Assembly: GCF_000383595.1 (NCBI RefSeq) | Contig: NZ_KB911581.1 | Coordinates: 3,850,265 to 3,914,264 of the forward strand | Source of the DNA: Streptomyces bottropensis ATCC 25435 | GTDB taxonomy: Bacteria; Actinomycetota; Actinomycetes; Streptomycetales; Streptomycetaceae | Direction of reading: 5' to 3' | Length of the DNA: 64,000 nucleotides | Part shown: piece by piece, positions 34,855-43,762 of the stretch | How the letters are laid out: each line of letters opens with the position of its first letter | Numbering within the stretch: position 1 is the first letter of the stretch | Made by a program: the position numbers and the translations under genes | Notes under the pieces: model-generated | Database searches by the model: none | What the model saw: the letters and a program-made list of their open reading frames with translations, nothing else | What the model was told of the DNA's origin: nothing

Positions 34855-35547
34855 GTGCTGCGTATCACTGACGCCCGGACCGGCGAGCCCGCCGAGATCC
34901 CCAGGGCGCTCACTCGGGTCCATGCCCATGTGCCGGGGGACGACCCCTCGGCCCTGCGCGTCCTGCTGGTCGCCGACGTCCTCGCCCGCGCTCTCGAACT
35001 CGGCGGGAGCGCCGTCCTCTTCGTCGCCGACCCGCCGGCCGCACTGCGGGAGCGCGCCGACGACCTGGGCATCCGGCGAAGCGAACCCTCCGGGACGCGG
35101 GGCGGGCGGCAGGTACTGCACGTGACCGGCTCGGGGGAGACGGCCGACAGCGACACCGGCATCGGGGTCGAGGTCGGCGCCCTGACGGGGGCGGGCGAGA
35201 CGGCCGTGGCGGGTACCGCCCTGCGGCTCGCTCTCCTCAGCCACCCCCGCCGCACCCCGGTCACCCTCGACGCCACCACCCTCACCGAGGCCGCCGACAC
35301 GCTCGACCACTGGCGCACGTCGGTGGCGACCTGGGCGACACAGCCGTCGAAACCGGTCCCCGAGCCCGTGCGGCAGGCGCTGAGGGACGCCTGGGAGGAC
35401 GACCTCGACGTACGCGCGATGCTCGACGTGCTGCGCGGCGTCGAGGAGGCTCGGGACATTCCGGACGGTGCGCGGTTCGAGACGTACGCCTACGCGGACC
35501 GGCTGCTCGGTCTGGAACTCACCCGGGAGATCGGGGCGACGGCATGA
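34855..35547 (+). CDS. Degenerate cysteinyl-tRNA synthetase-like protein
   Basis: A 230-residue protein of uncertain function. The N-terminus LRITDARTGEPAEIPRAL resembles the start of CysRS/MshC (short strand, then the region that leads to the catalytic core), and the C-terminal half (helical, DDLDVRAMLDVLRGVEEARD) resembles the anticodon-stem domain of CysRS. HIGH and KMSKS-type motifs are missing, so it is not a working synthetase. GTG 34855 follows TACGCT closely, suggesting a leaderless start. Its stop overlaps the SixA start (ATGA), tying it to phosphohistidine phosphatase expression. The CysRS relation is inference. Confidence 0.62.
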   Translation: MLRITDARTGEPAEIPRALTRVHAHVPGDDPSALRVLLVADVLARALELGGSAVLFVADPPAALRERADDLGIRRSEPSGTRGGRQVLHVTGSGETADSDTGIGVEVGALTGAGETAVAGTALRLALLSHPRRTPVTLDATTLTEAADTLDHWRTSVATWATQPSKPVPEPVRQALRDAWEDDLDVRAMLDVLRGVEEARDIPDGARFETYAYADRLLGLELTREIGATA

Positions 35548-36089
35548 CGGCGCGCGCCGGCGCGGGCCCGCTGCGCAGACTCGTCGTCCTGCGCCACGCC
35601 AAATCCGCCTGGCCCGTGGGCGTCCCCGACCACGAGCGGCCCCTGGCACCACGCGGCCACCGCGACGCCCCCGCCGCGGGCCGGGTCCTCGCCGACGCGG
35701 ACTGCCTGCCCGACCTCGCCGTGTGCTCCACGGCCGTACGGGCGCGGCTGACCTGGGAGCTGGCCTCCGCGCAGTGGGGGACGCCGCCGCCCGTCCGGTA
35801 CGACGGGCGGGTGTACGCGGCCGACGTGGCGGAGCTGCTCGACGTGGTGCGCGAGACTCCCGGCCACGTGCGGACGCTGCTCCTCGTCGGTCACAACCCG
35901 GGGCTGGAGGAACTGGTGCTGGACCTGGCCGGCGACGCCCTCGACACCGCGCTGGACGACATGCGGGTCAAGTTCCCCACCTCGGCGATCGCCTTCCTCT
36001 CCTGGCACGGCGCGACGTGGGCCGAGCTCGCCCCGGGCACGGCACTGCTGACGGACATGATCGTGGCCAGGGGGACGAAGAGGACCTGA
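35544..36089 (+). CDS. SixA-like phosphohistidine phosphatase (histidine phosphatase family)
   Basis: A 181-residue histidine-phosphatase-superfamily protein of the SixA type. RHAK at residues 17-20 holds the catalytic His, CSTAVRARLTWEL the second Arg region, and LVGHNPGLEEL the second His. The short two-motif form is the SixA class, which dephosphorylates phosphohistidine in phosphorelay proteins. Coupled by ATGA overlap to the CysRS-like gene. Confidence 0.9.
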   Translation: MTARAGAGPLRRLVVLRHAKSAWPVGVPDHERPLAPRGHRDAPAAGRVLADADCLPDLAVCSTAVRARLTWELASAQWGTPPPVRYDGRVYAADVAELLDVVRETPGHVRTLLLVGHNPGLEELVLDLAGDALDTALDDMRVKFPTSAIAFLSWHGATWAELAPGTALLTDMIVARGTKRT

Positions 36090-36277
36090 ACGGCCCCGGC
36101 CAGGGATCCGGCGCCGGTCGACGCCCCGCGCGGGCGGGCGCCGGCCTGCGCATAGACATCTCAGGGGGATAAGAAGTCAAGTCCGAAGATCCTGTCTGCT
36201 TCGGAGGCCAGCCAGCAGGAGCGGCCAAGACCGCCTTCCCGCCGCGCTGTCCGGTGGGAGTCATCGAGGATGGGGGC

Positions 36278-36871
36278 ATGACAGGGGAAGCGAGCGAGAT
36301 CATTCTGAGCAAGCAGGATCTTCGTGAGGTCACCGCGTTCGCTGCGGCATGCGCGGAGGTCGTCCTGGAAGTATTCGAGGCTGATCAGCCGGACGACTCG
36401 CGACCTCGAGACGCCATCAGTGCCGCGTGGGCATTCGCCCGGGGCGGCGAGCGCGGGAAATCTTTGCGCGACACAGCGTCGGCGGCTCTCAAGGCAGCCC
36501 AGAGCGCGGAGACTGCGGCTGCGCGCGAGGCAGCGTGGGCAGCGATGTCTGCGGCAGGCGCCGCCTTTCTGCATCCATTGGCCAAGGCCACCCAGGTCAA
36601 GCACATTCTCGGAGCCAGCGCTTATGCAGCCCGAGCGGCCGAAATCGCCGCCGACGACGATCGGAGCGTCGGTGCTGAACACCTCAAGCGGATGATGCAT
36701 CGTGCAACACCGATCGTCGTTGACGTGCTCAAGCGCTTCCCGACGGCGCCGGATGGCGGCGGACGGGTTGGCGAGTTGATCCGCGTGCTGGACGCTGACC
36801 TTCGCACCCTCACTGAATCTCAGCGTTCGGATGGCGCGGCTTCGCAAGGAGAGGTGCCAGGCACTCGCTGA
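36278..36871 (+). CDS. Imm-5-like putative immunity protein
   Basis: A 197-residue, Ala-rich helical protein. CAEVVLEVFEADQPDDSRPRDAISAAWAFARG region at the N-terminus and AAREAAWAAMSAAGAAFLHPLA further on match the Imm-5-like family of predicted immunity proteins. Such proteins protect against polymorphic toxins, but no toxin gene lies beside it. Its base composition is less GC-rich than its neighbours, and an IS110 transposase follows 24 bp after the stop, suggesting transfer. ATG 36278 has a G-rich site; a GTG at 36254 is an alternative. Confidence 0.72.
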   Translation: MTGEASEIILSKQDLREVTAFAAACAEVVLEVFEADQPDDSRPRDAISAAWAFARGGERGKSLRDTASAALKAAQSAETAAAREAAWAAMSAAGAAFLHPLAKATQVKHILGASAYAARAAEIAADDDRSVGAEHLKRMMHRATPIVVDVLKRFPTAPDGGGRVGELIRVLDADLRTLTESQRSDGAASQGEVPGTR

Positions 36872-36895
36872 CGCAGCCTGCGGCTGTCTCCCGAG

Positions 36896-38125
36896 TCACG
36901 CGGATGCTTGAAGCAGCGGTGTGAAGGCACGTTGTTCATCGAACGGCTGCCGGGTCTGGAGGCAGTGGTGGAGCTGTCCGAGGAAGCGGTTGAGCAGGTG
37001 GCGCTGGGCGGCGTTGTGCCAGTCCCCGTGCTCGCGTCGGCGCCGGTAGTGGGTGTTGGCGCCAGGTGAGGCCTGGAGGGCTGAGAAGGCCCAGAGGAAG
37101 CCGGCGTGCATGAGCCGGTTGTTCTTGACGAAGCGGCGGCCGACGAAGCGTTTCTTGCCGGAGGCGCGGGTGATCGGGGCGGAGCCGGCGTAGGACTTGA
37201 GTGCTCTGGCGTCGGCGAAGCGGGTCCGGTCATCGCCGATCTCGGCAAGGACACGGGCTGCGAGCTGGGGACCGAGGCCGGGGAAACTGAGCAGGATCTC
37301 GCTGTCGGCGTGCTGATGGAAGGCAGCTTCGGTGGCCGTGGCGAGGTCGTCCGCGGCCTGGCAGGTGGCGTCCAACTGCTTGAGCAGGGCCAGCAGCTGC
37401 TGACCGAAGGCGCCCTCGACAGCAGGGAGGTGGTGGGCGTACTCGGCGCGGAAGACGCTCCGCAGGCGTTCGGCCTCGGTGTCGAAGGACCGGGTGCGTC
37501 CGCTGCGTTTGAGGGCCGCCCGGATCTGGGCGAGGGTGAGCCGGGCGGCCTTCGCCGGGGTCGGGGCCAGGGTGAGGATCACTCGGGCATCTGCCCGGGT
37601 CAGGCCGCCTTCCTTGCCCTGGAAGGCGTGCAGGGCGGCGGGGTAGTACTCGCGCAGCAGGGATCGGACCTGGTTGGCGACCTGCTGGCGACTCCAGACG
37701 GCGTCCTGCTGAGCGCGCGCCAAAACCGCGATGGCTCGTACGAGTTCGCTGTCGGTGGGCAGCGGCCGGTGGGCATGTCGGTCGGTGCGCAGGATGTTCG
37801 CCAGGACGAGGGCGTCGCCGGGGTCGGACTTCTTGCGGCTGACGCCGTGCCGGTCGCGGTAGCGTGAGGCGGCGAGCGGGTTGATGGCGAAGACTTGGCG
37901 GCTGCCGGTGCGCAGGGCGGCAACGAGCAGGCCGTGGCTGGTCTCGATGGCGATGGGTATCGGGTTCTCTGGGCTGTCCCCGTGTTCGGCCAAGAGGTCC
38001 AGGAGCTTGTGGTAGTCGGCTGCGTCGTCGGTGACGCGGGCTTTGGCGAGCTGGGTGCCGGTGTCGTCGACGAAGGCGACGTCGTGGTGGCGCTCCGCCC
38101 AGTCGATGCCGCAGAACACGTTCAA
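36896..38125 (-). mobile_element. IS110-family transposase, apparently intact
   Basis: A 409-residue IS110 transposase/recombinase. The DEDD catalytic domain is seen as CGIDWAERHHDVAF (Asp), PIAIETSHG (Glu), and KKSDPGDALVLA (Asp, Asp). The C-terminal transposase_20 domain has LLSFPGLGPQLAARVLAEIGD and the GSAPITRASGKK segment with the catalytic Ser. TTG at 38125 has AGGAGG five bases upstream. Exact ends of the element are not visible because IS110 elements lack clear inverted repeats. Confidence 0.92.
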
Positions 38126-38340
38126 GCTGTCCTCCTGGGTCCGTTCGTTTGTGCAGGTCACGAGCACATGCGGGTCACGCGGCGCCCTAATCCCAGGACT
38201 CACAGGTCCGCCATCTCAGTAGCCGTTCGCGACACCAGCGCACCCCAGGGGCTCGGTCTATTGCAGAGCTCACGGGCTCGCGGATGGAAGCAAGAGGTAG
38301 TCCCTGGAGCGGGCTCGCGCCGTGACAGTCAACGTCCGGC
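38126..38340 (-). other. Probable IS110 non-coding end (possible bridge-RNA region)
   Basis: Non-coding region directly upstream of the IS110 transposase. IS110-group elements are known to encode a structured guide (bridge) RNA in the end upstream of the transposase. I see GC-poor unstructured stretches and no ORF, but could not resolve RNA loops or the element edge, so this is placement by analogy only. Confidence 0.3.
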
Positions 38341-38356
38341 CAGCAGCCGTGAGTTT

Positions 38357-38457
38357 CGTGGTGATCACGGAGACACCGGGCTGTGCCGCTCTTGACAGAG
38401 GCCTCGAAGGACCCGGGGAAACGGAGGCATCAGCCCGGTGCCCGCGTCATCACCGCG
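38357..38457. repeat. Structured repeat, copy 1
   Basis: Outer stem CGTGGTGAT (38357-38365) pairs with ATCACCGCG (38449-38457, one G-T pair). Inner stem ACCGGGCTG-TGCC (38375-38387) pairs with GGCA-T-CAGCCCGGT (38426-38439). The loop has CTCT-tgac-AGAG (38389-38400). About 70% identical to the next copy. Confidence 0.6.
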
Positions 38458-38478
38458 AGGCACCGACGGGGGTGGGTC

Positions 38479-38579
38479 CCGTGGCGGTGGCGAAGGCGCC
38501 GGGTCTCGCCGCTCTATGCGAAGGCCTCTGGGGCCAGGCTGGCAACAGGCGTTGCCCGACGCCCATGTCACCGCCACGG
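38479..38579. repeat. Structured repeat, copy 2
   Basis: Outer stem CCGTGGCGGTG (38479-38489) pairs perfectly with CACCGCCACGG (38569-38579). Inner stem GGCGCCGGGTCTCGCC (38495-38510) pairs with 38548-38563 at 13 of 16 positions. Stem bases differ from copy 1 but keep pairing, while loop blocks GCTCT and AGGCCTC are conserved. Confidence 0.6.
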
Positions 38580-38727
38580 AACCCACCGGGTGGACAGCGG
38601 CACCAATCTCAAAGCGGGTCTCCAGGACCAAGAGGGCCGAAGGCGTTCCGCCGTCCGTCGCAAGCCGCCCGTCGGCCCCTTGTGGGGACCAGACCGAACC
38701 GCTTACACCCTGGATTAGGCTGGCCGG

Positions 38728-39354
38728 ATGCAGGACGAGTACCGCACCGTCGCCCGCGCCGGCGTGCACGAGACCGAGGTCAACCGATCCCGGTTCCTGT
38801 GCGCGCTCGCCCCGGCGGCCACCGAACAGGAGGCCCAGGACTTCGTCGCGGCCGTCCGCAGGGAGCACGCCGACGCCACCCACAACTGCTACGCGTACGT
38901 CATCGGCGCCGACGCGGCCGTCCAGCGCGCGAGCGACGACGGGGAACCCGGCGGCACCGCCGGCGTCCCCATGCTGCAGATGCTGCTACGCCGGGACATG
39001 CGGTACGTCGTCGCCGTCGTCACCCGGTACTACGGCGGGGTCAAGCTGGGCGCCGGCGGACTCATCAGGGCGTACGGCGGCGCGGTGGGCGAGGCCCTGG
39101 ACGCGCTCGGGGGCATCACGCGCCGGCGCTTCCGGCTGGCCACGGTGACGGTCGACCACCAGCGGGCCGGCAAACTGCAGAACGACCTGCGGTCCACCGG
39201 GCGCGAGGTCCGTGACGTGCGTTACGCGGAGGCCGTCACCATGGAGATCGGCCTGCCCGACGCCGAGGTCGACGCCTTCCGCGCATGGCTCGCCGACACC
39301 ACCGCGGGCACCGCCGCCTTCGAACTCGGGGGCGAGGCCTACGGGGACGCGTGA
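38728..39354 (+). CDS. YigZ/IMPACT family protein
   Basis: A 208-residue protein of the YigZ (UPF0029/IMPACT) family. FLCALAPAATEQEAQDFVAAVRREHADATHNCYAYVIG is the core helix-strand region, followed by the signature DDGEPGGTAGVPMLQML and VVAVVTRYYGGVKLGAGGLIRAYGGAV. A C-terminal DUF1949-like ACT-fold domain completes it. Molecular role is unclear (possibly translation-related). TAGGCT six bases before the ATG suggests a leaderless start. Confidence 0.92.
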   Translation: MQDEYRTVARAGVHETEVNRSRFLCALAPAATEQEAQDFVAAVRREHADATHNCYAYVIGADAAVQRASDDGEPGGTAGVPMLQMLLRRDMRYVVAVVTRYYGGVKLGAGGLIRAYGGAVGEALDALGGITRRRFRLATVTVDHQRAGKLQNDLRSTGREVRDVRYAEAVTMEIGLPDAEVDAFRAWLADTTAGTAAFELGGEAYGDA

Positions 39355-39474
39355 GGGCGGACCACTGCTGTGACGGAGGGGCACGCGCGGGTAGCGCGGA
39401 CGTGGGCGGCGTACGCGGGTCGGTTCGCCGGTAGCCGCCCGTGATGTCCGACCCGCCTGTTAGGTTCGGGGATC

Positions 39475-40638
39475 ATGAGGCTGCTGCACACTTCCGACTG
39501 GCATCTCGGTCGGGCGTTCCACCGGGTGAACATGCTCGGCGCGCAGGCCGAGTTCATCGGTCACCTGGTCACGACCGCGCGCGAGCGCGAGGTGGACGCG
39601 GTGGTGGTGGCGGGGGACGTGTACGACCGGGCGGTGCCCGCGCTGGCGGCGGTCGAGCTGTTCGACGACGCCCTGCACCGCCTGGCCGAGCTGGGCGTGC
39701 CCACGGTGATGATCTCCGGGAACCACGACTCGGCGCGGCGGCTCGGCGTCGGCGCGGGCCTCATCGGCCGGGCGGGCATCCATCTGCGGACGGCGGCCTC
39801 GGCGGCGGGGACCCCCGTGATGCTGTCCGACGCCCACGGCGAGGTCGCCTTCTACGGGCTGCCGTATCTCGAACCAGCCCTGGTGAAGGACGAGTTCGGG
39901 GTGGACAGAGCGAGCCACGAGGCGGTGCTCGCCGCCGCCATGGACCGGGTCCGGGCCGACCTGGCCACGCGTGCGACGGGCACCCGCTCCGTCGTGCTGG
40001 CCCATGCCTTCGTCACCGGCGGCGCGCCCAGCGACAGCGAGCGGGACATCTCCGTCGGCGGAGTCTCCTCGGTGCCGGCCGGAGTCTTCGACGGCGTCGA
40101 CTACGTGGCGCTGGGTCACCTGCACGGCAGCCAGACCCTCACCGACCGCGTCCGCTACTCCGGCTCCCCGCTGCCGTACTCCTTCTCCGAGGCCGAGCAC
40201 CGCAAGAGCATGTGGCTGGTGGACCTCGGCGCCGACGGCTCGGTGGACGCCGAGCGGATCGACTGCCCCGTGCCCCGCCCGCTCGCCCGGATCCGGGGCC
40301 GGCTGGACGACCTGCTCGCCGAACCGGAGCTGACCCGGCACGAGGAGGCATGGGTCGAGGCCACGCTCACCGATCCGGTCCGGCCCGCCGAGCCCATGGC
40401 CCGGCTGACCGCTCGCTTCCCGCACACGCTCAGCCTCGCCTTCGATCCCGAGCGCGCCCCCGGCGACCCGGACCTCTCCTACGCACGGCGTCTCGCCGGC
40501 CGCGACGACCAGCAGATCGCCGAGGACTTCGTCGCCCATGTCCGCGGCACCGGCCCCGACGCACACGAACGGACCGTGCTCAGGGACGCGTTCGACGCCG
40601 TGCGGGCCGACGACACGGTTCGGGAGGTCGCCCGATGA
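39475..40638 (+). CDS. sbcD: Exonuclease SbcD (Mre11-like nuclease subunit)
   Basis: A 387-residue metallophosphoesterase, nuclease subunit of the SbcCD complex that cleaves DNA hairpins and processes blocked ends. The five phosphoesterase motifs are present: TSDWHLGR, GDVYDR, SGNHDS, the LAHAF histidine and LGHLHG. A C-terminal capping and SbcC-binding region follows. ATG at 39475 follows TAGGTT by about 8 bases (leaderless). Its stop overlaps a 46-codon ORF that leads to sbcC. Confidence 0.95.
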   Translation: MRLLHTSDWHLGRAFHRVNMLGAQAEFIGHLVTTAREREVDAVVVAGDVYDRAVPALAAVELFDDALHRLAELGVPTVMISGNHDSARRLGVGAGLIGRAGIHLRTAASAAGTPVMLSDAHGEVAFYGLPYLEPALVKDEFGVDRASHEAVLAAAMDRVRADLATRATGTRSVVLAHAFVTGGAPSDSERDISVGGVSSVPAGVFDGVDYVALGHLHGSQTLTDRVRYSGSPLPYSFSEAEHRKSMWLVDLGADGSVDAERIDCPVPRPLARIRGRLDDLLAEPELTRHEEAWVEATLTDPVRPAEPMARLTARFPHTLSLAFDPERAPGDPDLSYARRLAGRDDQQIAEDFVAHVRGTGPDAHERTVLRDAFDAVRADDTVREVAR

Positions 40639-40775
40639 GGGGCCCGACGAACCGCGGTCCGGCCACCCGCTGGCACCGGGCACGCGGGGGAGTACGGCCG
40701 ATGACGACAGGCCGACGAGCCACCACCCACGCGGGCCGACTGCCCGTCTGGAGCGGCACGGCAGGTGTCCGATGA
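40635..40775 (+). CDS. Small ORF coupled between sbcD and sbcC
   Basis: A 46-codon frame whose ATG overlaps the sbcD stop (ATGA at 40635-40638) and whose TGA overlaps the sbcC start (ATGA at 40772-40775). The product would be a basic, Arg/Thr/Gly-rich peptide (MRGPTNRGPATRW start). Third-position GC is lower than in the flanking genes, so it may serve only to carry ribosomes from sbcD to sbcC rather than make a working protein. No family recognised. Confidence 0.45.
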   Translation: MRGPTNRGPATRWHRARGGVRPMTTGRRATTHAGRLPVWSGTAGVR

Positions 40776-43762
40776 GGCTCCACCGGCTCGACATCACCGC
40801 CTTCGGCCCCTTCGGCGGCGCCCAGTCCGTCGACTTCGACGACCTCTCGGCGGCCGGGCTCTTCCTGCTGCACGGCCCGACCGGCGCCGGCAAGACCTCG
40901 GTCCTGGACGCCGTCTGCTACGCGCTCTACGGCGCGGTGCCGGGCGCCCGGCAGAGCGGCCAGGGCATGACCCTGCGCAGCGACCACGCGGCACCCGCGA
41001 CGCGCACCGAGGTCCGCCTCGAACTGACCGTCGCCGGGCGCCGGTTGGAGATCACCCGGCAGCCGCCGTGGGAGCGATCCAAGAAACGTGGCGCCGGCAC
41101 CACGGTCGACAAGGCACAGAGCTGGCTGCGCGAGTACGACACGGCGGCGGCCTCCTGGAAGGACCTCAGCCGCTCCCACCAGGAGATCGGCGAGGAGATC
41201 ACCCAGGTCCTGGGGATGAGCCGGGAGCAGTTCTGCCAGGTGGTGCTGTTGCCGCAGGGCGACTTCGCGCGTTTTCTGCGCGCCGACGCCGAGGCGCGGG
41301 GCAGGCTGCTCGGCCGCCTCTTCGACACCCACCACTTCGCCGCCGTCGAGAAACGTCTCGCCGACCGGCGCCGGGTGACCGAAGCGCAGGTGCGCGAGGG
41401 CGACGCGGAACTGCTCGCCGACGCCCACCGGATGCAGCAGGCGGCGGGCGACGCCCCGGAGCTGCCCGACCTGGCGCCCGGTGACCCGGGCCTGGCCGAC
41501 GCCGTGCTGGGCTGGGCCGCCGTCGCCCGCAGCACCGCCCGTGAACGGCTCACGATCGCCCACTGCGCGCGGGCGGCGGCCGAGTCGGCGCGGGCCGCCG
41601 CCGACCGCGCCCTGGACGACGTACGCGAAGTGGCGCGGCTGCAGAGCCGGTTCGCGCAGGCGCGGGAGCGGGCCGCGCGGCTGGAGGAGCGGGCCGACGC
41701 CCACCGCGAGGACCGGGCGCGCATGGAGCGGGGCCGCAAGGCCGAGGCCGTGGTGCCCGCGCTGGAGCTGCGGGACGAGGCCGAGGCCGCGCACCGACGG
41801 GCGAGAGCGGACGAGGAGGCCGTGCGGGCGCGGCTGTCGGGGACGTACGCCGACGAGGGCGCCGCCGGACTCGCCTCCGCCGCCCGCAAGGCCGCGGAGG
41901 AGCTGGGCGGGCTGGAGTCGGCGCGTCGTGCGGAGCGGCGGCTCGCCGTGCTGCTCACCGAGCGGGCCGAGTCGGACAGCGAGGAACGGGCCGACGAGGA
42001 GGTCCTCCAGGACGCCGAGGGCTGGCTCGCCGAATGGGAGACGACCCGCGCGGAGCTGCGCGGCCGCATCGAGTCCGCCCAGGAGGCCGCCACCCGCGCC
42101 GAACAGCTCGCCGAGCGCCGAGACCCCGCGGAGAAGCGGCTCGCGGCAGCCCGGCAGCGCGATCAGCTCGGGCGGGACACGGAGGACGCGCAGGCGCGTG
42201 TGCTCCGGCTGGCCGAACGGGCGGTCGAGGCCCGTGCCCGCTGGCTCGACCTGAAGGAACAGCGGCTGTCCGGCATCGCGGCGGAGCTGGCCGCCGCGCT
42301 CGTCGAGGGACAGCCGTGCGCCGTCTGCGGGGGCACGGAACACCCCGAGCCGGCCCGGAAGGTCGCCGGACACGTGGACCGTGAGACGGAGGAACGGGCG
42401 CTCGCCGCGGCCCAGCGAGCCGACGAGGAGCGGGCCGAGGCGGAGCGCCGGCTGGGAGTCGTACGGCAGGCGTACGCGGCGGCGAGTGCCGAGGCCGGTG
42501 ATGCTCCTACGGATGAACTCGCCTCCCTGGTCGCGGAGTTGGCCGAGGAGTATGCGCGGGCGCGGGCCGGCGCCTCCGGGCTGCATCCCGCGCGGGAGGC
42601 CCTGCTGCACGCCGAACGGGAGCGTGACCGGCGGATCGCCGCCCAGCGTGAGGCGGCCGTGCGGGCCGCGTCCCGCAACACCCGGCGGGACGCGCTGGAG
42701 CGGGAACGCACCGCCCTGGAAGACGAGTTGGCCCAGGCGCGGGGCGATGCCGAGAGCGTGGCCGCGCGGGCCGCGCAGTGGGAGCTGCTGGCCGCGCTGC
42801 TCACCGAGGCCGCCGAGGCCGTGCGCACGGCCGACGACACCGCGCAGCGCCTCAAGGACGCCGACGCGCGCCTCGCCGACGCGGCGTTCCGCGCCGGGTT
42901 CGACACGCCGCAGGCCGCTGCCGCCGCCGTCCTCGACGACGCCGCCCACCGGGACCTGCAACACCGCCTCGACGCCCGCCAGTCGGAGGAGGCCGCCGTA
43001 CGGGCCGTGCTCGCCGAGGCCGAGACCGCCGCCGCGGCCCGACAGCCGCCCGCCGACCTCGCCTCCGCCGAGCGGGACGCCACGGCCGCCGCCCGGCGGC
43101 TCCAGGACACCGTCTCCGCGTGGGACGCCGCCGAGCGGCGCCGCGCCGAACTGGACCGGCTCTCCGCGCGGGCCACCGCCTCCGTGCGCCGGCTGGCACC
43201 GCTGCGCGAGGAGTACGAGCGCGTCGCCCGGATGGCCGGGCTCGCGGCCGGCACCTCGGCCGACAACGAGCGCAAGATGCGTCTGGAGGCGTACGTCCTC
43301 GCCGCCCGTCTGGAGCAGGTCGCCGCCGCCGCGACGGTACGGCTCCAGCGTATGTCCTCGGGCCGCTACACCCTCGTCCACTCCGACGACCGGGCCGGGC
43401 GGGGGCGCAGCGGCCTCGGCCTGCACGTCGTCGACGCCTGGACCGGGCGGGAGCGGGACACGGCCACGCTCTCCGGGGGCGAGACGTTCTTCGCCTCCCT
43501 CGCGCTCGCCCTCGGCCTGGCCGACGTGGTCACCGACGAGGCGGGCGGGGTGCGCCTCGACACCCTCTTCATCGACGAGGGGTTCGGCAGCCTCGACGAC
43601 CAGACGCTCGACGAGGTGCTCGACGTCCTCGACGCGTTGCGCGAACGCGACCGAAGCGTCGGGATCGTCAGCCACGTGGCGGATCTGCGGCGGCGCGTCC
43701 ACGCGCAACTGGAGGTCGTGAAGGAGCGCACGGGCTCGGTCGTGCGGCAGCGAGGTCAGTGA
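40772..43762 (+). CDS. sbcC: Exonuclease SbcC (Rad50-like ATPase subunit)
   Basis: A 996-residue SMC-type ATPase, partner of SbcD. Walker A GPTGAGKT at 35-42, a long Arg/Ala/Glu-rich coiled coil, the zinc hook CAVC at 516-519 (followed by GGTEHPEP), a second coil, then the ABC signature LSGGETFFASLALALGL and Walker B LDTLFIDEGFGSLD. Complete length for the family. ATG at 40772 overlaps the stop of the small ORF before it. The last 7 bp overlap the convergent Lrp/AsnC gene. Confidence 0.95.
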   Translation: MRLHRLDITAFGPFGGAQSVDFDDLSAAGLFLLHGPTGAGKTSVLDAVCYALYGAVPGARQSGQGMTLRSDHAAPATRTEVRLELTVAGRRLEITRQPPWERSKKRGAGTTVDKAQSWLREYDTAAASWKDLSRSHQEIGEEITQVLGMSREQFCQVVLLPQGDFARFLRADAEARGRLLGRLFDTHHFAAVEKRLADRRRVTEAQVREGDAELLADAHRMQQAAGDAPELPDLAPGDPGLADAVLGWAAVARSTARERLTIAHCARAAAESARAAADRALDDVREVARLQSRFAQARERAARLEERADAHREDRARMERGRKAEAVVPALELRDEAEAAHRRARADEEAVRARLSGTYADEGAAGLASAARKAAEELGGLESARRAERRLAVLLTERAESDSEERADEEVLQDAEGWLAEWETTRAELRGRIESAQEAATRAEQLAERRDPAEKRLAAARQRDQLGRDTEDAQARVLRLAERAVEARARWLDLKEQRLSGIAAELAAALVEGQPCAVCGGTEHPEPARKVAGHVDRETEERALAAAQRADEERAEAERRLGVVRQAYAAASAEAGDAPTDELASLVAELAEEYARARAGASGLHPAREALLHAERERDRRIAAQREAAVRAASRNTRRDALERERTALEDELAQARGDAESVAARAAQWELLAALLTEAAEAVRTADDTAQRLKDADARLADAAFRAGFDTPQAAAAAVLDDAAHRDLQHRLDARQSEEAAVRAVLAEAETAAAARQPPADLASAERDATAAARRLQDTVSAWDAAERRRAELDRLSARATASVRRLAPLREEYERVARMAGLAAGTSADNERKMRLEAYVLAARLEQVAAAATVRLQRMSSGRYTLVHSDDRAGRGRSGLGLHVVDAWTGRERDTATLSGGETFFASLALALGLADVVTDEAGGVRLDTLFIDEGFGSLDDQTLDEVLDVLDALRERDRSVGIVSHVADLRRRVHAQLEVVKERTGSVVRQRGQ

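Noticed and set aside
38322..39215. 297-codon plus-strand frame across the structured repeats
   Set aside because: Overlaps the YigZ gene in another frame and shows no domain; the repeats inside it pair as RNA or DNA stems.
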